Origin: CAZVFH01 sp964626415
GTDB taxonomy: Bacteria; Patescibacteriota; UBA1384; XYA2-FULL-43-10; CAINNR01
Assembly (NCBI GenBank): GCA_964626415.1
Contig: CAZVFH010000046.1
Span: 1 to 5,217, forward strand
Reading direction: 5' to 3'
DNA: 5,217 nucleotides
The translations under genes were made by a program, and so were the position numbers. The notes beneath the pieces are model-generated. The model was not told the origin of the DNA. It saw nothing but the letters and a program-made list of their open reading frames with translations, and did not search any database. The stretch's first letter is position 1; each line of letters starts with the position of its first letter. Shown one piece after another: positions 1 to 4,259 of this stretch.

Positions 1-96
1 CTAAAATTTTTCATTTCAGAACTCAAAATTAAAAAAGGAATTGAAAAAAATCTTTTGGCAAGAAAATTTATTAAAAAAAATAATTTATTCAGCTGA
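1..96 (+). CDS. possible C-terminal tail of an upstream gene (partial)
   Basis: Frame 1 is open from the window edge for 31 codons and ends at TGA 94-96; the other two plus frames close within about 30 nt. The peptide is rich in Lys, Ile, Leu and Phe, as expected for a real protein end in AT-rich DNA, but it matches no family I recognise. A perfect 12-bp hairpin starts 24 nt after the stop, a usual place for a transcript end. A chance open frame of this length is quite possible, so this is weak support only. Confidence 0.3.
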   Translation, partial: LKFFISELKIKKGIEKNLLARKFIKKNNLFS

Positions 97-120
97 AAAC
101 ATTAAAATTTGCTTCATTTT

Positions 121-147
121 TTGCCAAAATCCTGTGGATTTTGGCAA
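121..147. repeat. perfect 12-bp inverted repeat (hairpin)
   Basis: TTGCCAAAATCC and GGATTTTGGCAA pair perfectly around a TGT loop. The stem is AT-rich in the middle and no T-run follows on either strand, so it is not a textbook intrinsic terminator. It could end the possible upstream gene, or be a binding site. The stretch from 97 to 249 otherwise holds only the GC-rich hairpin at 156-183 and no supported gene. Confidence 0.5.
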
Positions 148-150
148 TTC

Positions 151-183
151 AAAAAGCCCCGCCCTGCAAAAGCAGGACGGGGC
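151..183 (-). terminator. GC-rich hairpin with T-run on the minus strand
   Basis: Positions 156-167 pair with 172-183 (12 positions, one C-A mismatch at 162/177) around an AAAA loop. The five A at 151-155 read as TTTTT right after the stem on the minus strand, so the element looks like an intrinsic terminator for leftward transcription. The nearest leftward gene is the DUF4238 gene ending at 446; its transcript would cross the left inverted-repeat arm before stopping here. No T-run follows on the plus strand. Confidence 0.5.
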
Positions 184-249
184 GGAACGGTTGGGTGGAG
201 AAAAAAAATCCAATTTCTCTACAAAACAATAAGTTCGTAATAAATAAAA

Positions 250-437
250 TGGCTCCCGAATTAAAACCTTCGCAAACTTTTGAAATCATTTTGCCAAATC
301 TGATACACAAATCCAAAAAACGAAATCTGCACTGACCCGCCTCGCTTCGCTCGGCGGAACGCTCGGGCACGGCGGAATTCCCCCCACACCCCCCCTTCCG
401 CCGCGCCCTCGCTTGGGCTGGCTAATTTTTTGGCGGC
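250..437. repeat. left arm of 188-bp inverted repeat
   Basis: This segment is the reverse complement of 3889-4077, with one length difference: seven C at 388-395 after ACA against eight G in the other arm. The outer half (250-333) is AT-rich; the inner half (334-437) is very GC-rich, with short internal hairpins including an imperfect one built on CCGCC...GGCGG. The arm ends 8 nt from the stop codon of the DUF4238 gene. Open frames across it are not convincing genes. The stretch from 184 to 249 between the hairpin and the arm shows nothing else. Confidence 0.97.
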
Positions 438-445
438 GACATAAA

Positions 446-1552
446 TCAAGATTGCCGTCTTAATTCATTTGCAAAAAGTTTAAGATGTTTCTCCAAAATA
501 TCTTTTTGCCGAGAAAAGACGACATCAGAACAAGATAGATATTGGCCAAAATTTAATAACTGCACTAAATCCTCATTGTTTTTCTCTATTGGGCCATCTT
601 TCTTTTTTGATTTGCAGTAAAAAATTGCTTTCTTCGGCGAAATTGGCATAAATATCCAAAAATCTTTCTCCCCAATTTCCCACCACGGAACAAAATGTAA
701 TATGGTTTGGCGTTCAAAATCTAGAAATACCACTGGATTATCAGATACCACAAACTCGTCAGCACTATTTACTGGAACTTCAAGAATATGCAAATTACCT
801 CTATAAATTTTTTCGCCAATATCAGATGCGATAATCAGCGACAATAACAATCGCTGTGGTTTGCCACCATCAACTTTTATATTTGCGTTATTATCTTGTA
901 ATTGTTCGTAGGTTATACCAATTTCGTTGTGGGCAACTTTCCGTACAAGAATCTCTTTATTGCCAAAATCAGAATGATCTATAAGTTTTTTTGAATATCC
1001 GATTGAGAAAAAACGCAAGAGATATTCATGAAATAGAGGCACCCTTGTAATTTGATGGCCAATAAAAACGGCGAAGGTGCTCTCTTCTAAAAAAGTTAGA
1101 TCCAAGGACGATGATGTGTTTATTAACTTTATGACATCCGATGCTTTACTCTCTAATAATTCAGCAAATAGTTTTTTGCGGACAAAATCACTTGGCAATC
1201 CCTTTGATTTTGAAATATCCCAGTCCGTTTCCCCTGCTACATTATTGATAGCTACTTTTTCGATAGAGTTTTTACTTTTCAGCCAGCGGAATATATAGCC
1301 TTTGTCTGTTCCCGTCTCGGCAATTCTCCATCTATTCAGCAAAAGTCTAGGCACATAATGGTCAAATTTTCCTATCTCGCCAGTATTTAAATAAACTCTT
1401 GACTCAAAAAATCCTAAAAAACTCATTATTACAAATATAAGTTTTGCCGACCACCGTCTCCTGCCCAGTCTTTTACGAAATACAAAATTACGAAACTTGG
1501 CAGCAGCTCGATAACCAACCCAAAGAAAGAAATTGATGTTTTTATTGCCCAT
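446..1552 (-). CDS. DUF4238 family protein, function unknown
   Basis: This protein of up to 368 residues shows the DUF4238 hallmarks: HYVPR near the N-terminus (His65-Arg69), HQITRVP (166-172), SDNPVVF (270-276) and an aromatic stretch before PISPKKA (303-309). The family's biochemical role is not known to me; members often sit in accessory or defence-like islands. The start is uncertain. Met1 at 1552 fits a minus promoter about 33 nt upstream, but the first 42 residues are basic and lie outside the family core. Met43 at 1426 puts HYVP at residue 23, closer to the family norm. Neither start has a Shine-Dalgarno sequence. The gene is divergent from the LexA-methyltransferase and shares its promoter region, so it may be under the same LexA control. 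The TGA stop lies 8 nt from the left repeat arm. Confidence 0.85.
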   Translation of the reverse strand: MGNKNINFFLWVGYRAAAKFRNFVFRKRLGRRRWSAKLIFVIMSFLGFFESRVYLNTGEIGKFDHYVPRLLLNRWRIAETGTDKGYIFRWLKSKNSIEKVAINNVAGETDWDISKSKGLPSDFVRKKLFAELLESKASDVIKLINTSSSLDLTFLEESTFAVFIGHQITRVPLFHEYLLRFFSIGYSKKLIDHSDFGNKEILVRKVAHNEIGITYEQLQDNNANIKVDGGKPQRLLLSLIIASDIGEKIYRGNLHILEVPVNSADEFVVSDNPVVFLDFERQTILHFVPWWEIGEKDFWIFMPISPKKAIFYCKSKKKDGPIEKNNEDLVQLLNFGQYLSCSDVVFSRQKDILEKHLKLFANELRRQS

Positions 1553-1560
1553 GTGGATAA
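1552..1560 (-). promoter_or_regulatory. single consensus DnaA-box 9-mer
   Basis: The minus strand reads TTATCCACA, the E. coli DnaA-box consensus, ending on the first base of the DUF4238 gene's upstream ATG. It lies between the divergent promoters. Only one box is seen, with no cluster or AT-rich unwinding region, so it is not an origin; it may be a chance match or a regulatory site. Confidence 0.2.
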
Positions 1561-1567
1561 CTTACAT

Positions 1568-1596
1568 TTGCATACTTTCTATTTACTTTCTATAAT
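1568..1596 (+). promoter_or_regulatory. sigma70-type promoter of the LexA-methyltransferase gene (leaderless)
   Basis: TTGCAT (1568-1573), a 17-nt spacer and a perfect TATAAT (1591-1596) form a strong promoter. Transcription about 7 nt after the -10 box would begin at 1602-1604, on the A of the ATG at 1603, so the mRNA is predicted to be leaderless. This also fixes the start codon. Confidence 0.8.
1573..1593. promoter_or_regulatory. direct-repeat operator candidate (possible LexA box)
   Basis: TACTTTCTAT occurs at 1573-1582 and again, identically, at 1584-1593, an 11-bp period or about one helical turn. The pair fills the spacer between the -35 and -10 boxes and touches both. It contains TTTC-N7-TTTC, the same geometry as the alphaproteobacterial LexA box GTTC-N7-GTTC. 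Binding here would block the plus promoter and the divergent minus promoter together. That LexA binds here is inference from position and geometry. Confidence 0.5.
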
Positions 1597-1620
1597 ATCA
1601 CTATGGTAACAAAAAGGCAA
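1592..1620 (-). promoter_or_regulatory. putative divergent promoter of the DUF4238 gene
   Basis: On the minus strand TTGCCT (1620-1615), a 17-nt spacer and TATTAT (1597-1592) make a plausible sigma70 promoter that overlaps the -10 box of the opposite promoter. The start of transcription would be near 1585, about 33 nt before the ATG at 1552. The -35 box lies inside the first codons of the methyltransferase gene. Confidence 0.45.
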
Positions 1621-3021
1621 AAACAAGTCCTAAATTTTATAACCGATTATCAGGAGCGCAAAGGATATGCCCCCTCTCTTGACGAGATACGCAAGAAATT
1701 AAAACTCTCGTCGGTTTCAACCGCGCATTTTCATGTTTCTAAACTCCGCGATTTGGGATTTTTATCAAAAGAGGAAAATAAGCCTCGTTCGATTGAAGCA
1801 TTTGGTCACGAGACAATGATAAAAATTCCATTGCTCGGAACTATTGCCGCCGGGCAACCGATAGAAGCGATACAAAACAAAGAAATGATTGCTGTTCCAA
1901 AAAGTAAGATTCCTTCATCATCGGAAGTTTACGCTCTCCGCGTAGTCGGTAGCAGTATGATTGATGAAAATATAAATGACGGAGATGTTGTTTTAGTACG
2001 TCAACAGGAAACCGCCGAGAATGGACAAAAAGTAGTGGCTCTCATTGATAACCACGAGGCAACATTAAAGAAATTTTATAAAGAGAGGGGGCATATCCGC
2101 TTACAACCAGCAAACAAGAATATGGAACCGCTTATTTTCAGAAATGGGCGGGATATTTCAATTCAAGGAATAGTGCTGGATGTTATTCGTGAAGAAGTTA
2201 GATCGCCAATACATTTTCCCGAATATAAAGAAACTCGAACATATAACGAATTGCCGTTAAACAAAATTCTTTGCGGCAATGCGATAGAGGTAATGCAGAC
2301 AATGCCCTCTGATTGCGTAGATCTCGTGGTTACTTCTCCTCCATATGATGAATTAAGAAACTACAACGGCTATGCTTTCGATTTTGAGGGCATGGCAAAA
2401 GGCTTATTTCGAGTTATCAAAAAGGGTGGCGTTTTGGTGTGGGTTGTCGGCGACAAAATAAATAAAGGGAACAGAAGTCTTACAAGTTTTAAACAAGCTT
2501 TATTTTTTCAGAGCTTAGATTTCAATGCACATGATGTCATGATTTATAGAAAAAAGAATACTCCCTTTATGCGGTCTAATGCGTATACAAATTGCTATGA
2601 GTTTATGTTTGTTTTCAGTAAAGGGTCTCCCCGAACCTTTAATCCTTTGAAAACAAAAACTGTTCGACAGGGACAAGAAATGCTCCCATTCAATAAAAAA
2701 GCGGATGGAATAAATAAAAAAATAAAGGGCGAACTAAAACCGGAAAAAACCTTAACGAACATATGGGATTATGCCGTGGGGTATGGTGGCTCAACTAGCG
2801 ACAAGATTGCTTTTCAACACACCGCAATATTCCCAGAAAAGTTGGCAGAAGACCATATTCTTTCTTGGACAAAAACAGGAGATGTTGTTTTTGATCCAAT
2901 GTGTGGTTCTGGAACAACTTGCAAAATGGCCGCAATAAATAAGCGGCATTACATTGGATGCGATATTTCCAAAGAATACGTTGAGCTCACAAAGAAGAGG
3001 TTGAAAAACTTCAATCTCTAG
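1603..3021 (+). CDS. LexA repressor-DNA methyltransferase fusion
   Basis: One 472-codon frame joins two complete proteins. Residues 1-66 are a LexA winged helix (recognition helix about 37-48) and 73-196 a LexA/S24 peptidase. The cleavage site is IAAGQP (Ala83-Gly84), with Ser118 in VGSSM and Lys156 in EATLKKF, matching Ala84-Gly85, Ser119 and Lys156 of E. coli LexA. After a linker (about 197-217), residues 218-470 are a beta-class DNA methyltransferase. It carries catalytic motif IV TSPPY (244-248), motif X-like FPEKLAEDHI (410-419) and S-adenosylmethionine motif I DPMCGSGTTC (431-440). SPPY favours N4-cytosine but does not exclude N6-adenine. No ATG lies in the linker, so separate translation of the methyltransferase is unlikely. 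It is probably the modification partner of the convergent nuclease gene, represses its own promoter, and loses its DNA-binding domain after RecA-stimulated autocleavage. The domains are seen; the regulation is inferred. Confidence 0.95.
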   Translation: MVTKRQKQVLNFITDYQERKGYAPSLDEIRKKLKLSSVSTAHFHVSKLRDLGFLSKEENKPRSIEAFGHETMIKIPLLGTIAAGQPIEAIQNKEMIAVPKSKIPSSSEVYALRVVGSSMIDENINDGDVVLVRQQETAENGQKVVALIDNHEATLKKFYKERGHIRLQPANKNMEPLIFRNGRDISIQGIVLDVIREEVRSPIHFPEYKETRTYNELPLNKILCGNAIEVMQTMPSDCVDLVVTSPPYDELRNYNGYAFDFEGMAKGLFRVIKKGGVLVWVVGDKINKGNRSLTSFKQALFFQSLDFNAHDVMIYRKKNTPFMRSNAYTNCYEFMFVFSKGSPRTFNPLKTKTVRQGQEMLPFNKKADGINKKIKGELKPEKTLTNIWDYAVGYGGSTSDKIAFQHTAIFPEKLAEDHILSWTKTGDVVFDPMCGSGTTCKMAAINKRHYIGCDISKEYVELTKKRLKNFNL

Positions 3022-3602
3022 TAGTTTTTCTTTAGAAATTCAATCGCACTTTTCAGTAACTCTACATCGTCCTTAAAACGTCCTAGTCCGGTATTACAAC
3101 TATCACATATCCAACCGCCCGGCTTTCCGGTACGATGATCATGTTCAAGAACCATTTTACTGGTTACTCCAGCTATCGTCCTTTTCTTGCAAACCGGACA
3201 CTCAAAAGGTTCATTATGTGGTTTCTTTTTCAACCATTCGATTCTATCTGTTCGAGAAACTCCAACACCCTCCATCTTTATACGACAATCCTTGCAAGAT
3301 GGTCGTCTTACTGATCTATTATTTTTCGCGTTTTGATTTTTGGCGAATTCTTTAGTTTTCTTAAGTTTATGACAAACGTTACAAATCTTTTTAGAAAATC
3401 CGTCTCCTGTTTTTCTAACATCTATAACTTCAAAATCATTGGTGCTTAATTCAACTTGTTTCCAAATCCGAATAAAAAAGACGGATGCGTGATTTTTATC
3501 TTCTGATTTTATAACACCAACATCACCCTTCTCAACCATAATTTCTTGAGGGGCTACGATGTCTTTTTTAGCAACGACAAATTTATTTGATGATTTAGTC
3601 AT
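3018..3602 (-). CDS. HNH endonuclease, endonuclease VII-like; likely restriction enzyme
   Basis: The 194-residue protein has three parts. Residues about 8-62 are beta-rich and look like a small SH3-like barrel. Residues 74-106 carry a zinc-knuckle (CNVC at 74-77, CKDC at 103-106). Residues 130-192 form an endonuclease VII-type beta-beta-alpha-metal nuclease, with structural zinc cysteines C135/C138 and C166/C169, LEHDH (152-156), Asn170 and the family signature CNTGLGRFKDD. By analogy with T4 endonuclease VII, His154 is the general base and Asn170 a metal or structural residue; Glu153 replaces the usual Asp40. The ATG overlaps the XRE stop as ATGA, so translation is probably coupled, and no Shine-Dalgarno is seen. 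The TAG stop overlaps the methyltransferase TAG through CTAG. XRE regulator, nuclease and methyltransferase together argue for type II restriction. A phage-type resolvase or a solitary homing-like HNH enzyme is the alternative. Confidence 0.88.
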   Translation of the reverse strand: MTKSSNKFVVAKKDIVAPQEIMVEKGDVGVIKSEDKNHASVFFIRIWKQVELSTNDFEVIDVRKTGDGFSKKICNVCHKLKKTKEFAKNQNAKNNRSVRRPSCKDCRIKMEGVGVSRTDRIEWLKKKPHNEPFECPVCKKRTIAGVTSKMVLEHDHRTGKPGGWICDSCNTGLGRFKDDVELLKSAIEFLKKNY

Positions 3603-3820
3603 TTTAGGAAATAGTTGGTTGGCTTATTGTAAATAGCCGCGAATTTTTTCATTTCCGCAACATCAAGCCGTCTTTCGCCAGACTCTATTTTTGAAATATA
3701 AGACTGCGGTTTATCAAGTTTGTCGGCAACATCTTGCTGTGATAATCCAGCCTCAATACGGGCTTTTTTCAAGCGTTCTATGATCTCTTTATAGTCTTTT
3801 GAGTAAATCGACTTGCTCAT
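3599..3820 (-). CDS. XRE-family regulator, putative restriction controller (C) protein
   Basis: The product is a small single-domain Cro/C1-type helix-turn-helix protein. The first helix contains RLKKARIEAG; the HTH runs through LSQQDVADKL and PQSYISKIESGERRLD. It is 73 residues from the ATG at 3820. An ATG at 3835 would add five residues but falls inside the predicted -10 box, so the inner start is preferred, giving a leader of only a few nt. Size, HTH type and the ATGA overlap with the nuclease gene match C proteins of type II restriction systems, which activate and then limit their own operon; C-gene transcripts are often leaderless. Two dyad sites lie just upstream. A general phage-type repressor is the alternative. 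Confidence 0.92.
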   Translation of the reverse strand: MSKSIYSKDYKEIIERLKKARIEAGLSQQDVADKLDKPQSYISKIESGERRLDVAEMKKFAAIYNKPTNYFLK

Positions 3821-3826
3821 ACTTAT

Positions 3827-3855
3827 TTGTATCATATATCCTATTGTGGTATAAT
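3827..3855 (+). promoter_or_regulatory. outward-facing promoter with extended -10
   Basis: TTGTAT (3827-3832), a 17-nt spacer and TGG-TATAAT (TATAAT at 3850-3855) form a strong extended -10 promoter pointing right, with a predicted start near 3862 inside the palindrome. It would transcribe the right repeat arm and could feed the serine recombinase through a leader of about 400 nt. A second -10-like TATACT at 3868-3873 lies nearby. Confidence 0.45.
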
Positions 3856-3860
3856 CCCAA
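3831..3860 (-). promoter_or_regulatory. promoter of the XRE-nuclease operon
   Basis: On the minus strand TTGGGA (3860-3855), an 18-nt spacer and TATGAT (3836-3831) predict a start near 3824, four nt before the ATG at 3820. The -35 box lies inside the ATCCCAAAATGGGAT palindrome, as expected for a promoter governed by its own controller protein. The box overlaps the divergent plus promoter. Confidence 0.5.
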
Positions 3861-3871
3861 AATGGGATATA
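3835..3871. promoter_or_regulatory. tandem dyad operators, putative controller-protein sites
   Basis: ATCCCA-AAA-TGGGAT (3854-3868) is a perfect 15-bp palindrome, flanked by TATA on the left and ATA on the right. A second, looser dyad, TATATCC (3835-3841) with GGTATA (3848-3853), lies about 17 bp away centre to centre. Two adjacent dyads upstream of a C gene are typical of controller operators. Both divergent promoters overlap them. Confidence 0.55.
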
Positions 3872-3888
3872 CTATATTTATGAATAAT

Positions 3889-4077
3889 GCCGCCAAAAAA
3901 TTAGCCAGCCCAAGCGAGGGCGCGGCGGAAGGGGGGGGTGTGGGGGGAATTCCGCCGTGCCCGAGCGTTCCGCCGAGCGAAGCGAGGCGGGTCAGTGCAG
4001 ATTTCGTTTTTTGGATTTGTGTATCAGATTTGGCAAAATGATTTCAAAAGTTTGCGAAGGTTTTAATTCGGGAGCCA
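3889..4077. repeat. right arm of 188-bp inverted repeat
   Basis: Reverse complement of 250-437 except for one extra G in the run 3931-3938. Orientation is mirrored, with the GC-rich half facing the cassette and the AT-rich half outward. Similarity goes on beyond the perfect end: after ten diverged bases, TACGAACT (4088-4095) matches AGTTCGTA (232-239) in exact register. The frames open through it encode the same unconvincing peptides as in the left arm and are not called. Confidence 0.97.
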
Positions 4078-4123
4078 ACAAATTAGATACGAACTCACTT
4101 TTTGAAGATGAGAGTGTTCGCTC

Positions 4124-4152
4124 GCCCAGCCCCGCCATTGGCGGGGCTGGGC
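4124..4152. repeat. perfect 13-bp GC-rich hairpin
   Basis: GCCCAGCCCCGCC pairs perfectly with GGCGGGGCTGGGC around an ATT loop. No T-run follows on either strand. It lies outside the right repeat arm, roughly mirroring the GC-rich hairpin at 156-183 outside the left arm, and in the leader of any transcript entering the recombinase gene from the left. Confidence 0.75.
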
Positions 4153-4160
4153 TTCGCTCT

Positions 4161-4179
4161 GCGACGGCGAAGCCGTCGC
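4161..4179. repeat. perfect 8-bp hairpin with GAA loop
   Basis: GCGACGGC and GCCGTCGC pair around GAA, 8 nt after the larger hairpin. Together they form a tandem stem-loop block between the right repeat arm and the recombinase. Only three T follow, so termination is doubtful. The remaining sequence up to 4259 is AT-rich and shows no convincing promoter or ribosome binding site for the recombinase. Confidence 0.6.
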
Positions 4180-4259
4180 TTTGGCGGGAAATGAAGCGGA
4201 TTTTAATGCTTTCGGGGGAATTCAATTTTTTCTTTTTTAAGAACTAACAATACAAATTT

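Larger units (their letters stand above)
438..3888. mobile_element. inverted-repeat-bounded four-gene cassette (putative mobile or invertible unit)
   Basis: The segment between the two inverted-repeat arms holds a DUF4238 gene, a LexA-methyltransferase fusion, an HNH nuclease and an XRE regulator, with almost no spare DNA. The left arm is 8 nt from a stop codon and the right arm begins 17 nt beyond the regulator's dyads. A large serine recombinase starts 182 nt outside the right arm. No transposase lies inside and I see no convincing target-site duplication outside the arms. Near-identical arms mean homologous or site-specific recombination could invert the unit. Being a discrete element is inferred from boundaries and gene content only. 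Confidence 0.45.

Noticed and set aside
41..335. Two overlapping short plus-strand ORFs near the left end
   Set aside because: They read through the hairpins at 121-147 and 156-183 and into the repeat arm; composition does not suggest a protein and no ribosome binding site is seen.
149..370. Minus-strand ORF in the left arm, with a matching plus-strand ORF at 3957-4247
   Set aside because: The shared N-terminal part is only the duplicated repeat read in the same frame; the remainder runs through hairpins and differs. No family resemblance and no promoter.
250..437. CRISPR or insertion-sequence terminal repeat interpretation of the arms
   Set aside because: There are only two inverted copies 3.4 kb apart, no spacer array, no transposase between them, and no evident short target-site duplication outside.
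1077..1298. 73-codon plus-strand ORF
   Set aside because: It lies wholly within the DUF4238 gene on the opposite strand and has no recognisable features.
1603..3021. Possibility that LexA and methyltransferase are two genes joined by a missed stop
   Set aside because: The frame is continuous, there is a plausible linker, and no ATG or ribosome binding site lies between about residue 175 and the start of the methyltransferase domain.
3880..4041. Small ORF starting at ATG 3880 through the right repeat arm, with a possible leaderless TATACT box
   Set aside because: Its peptide is low-complexity Gly, Pro, Ala and Ser from GC-rich repeat DNA, and the same frame in the other arm is disrupted by the one-base G-run difference, so there is no sign of coding selection.
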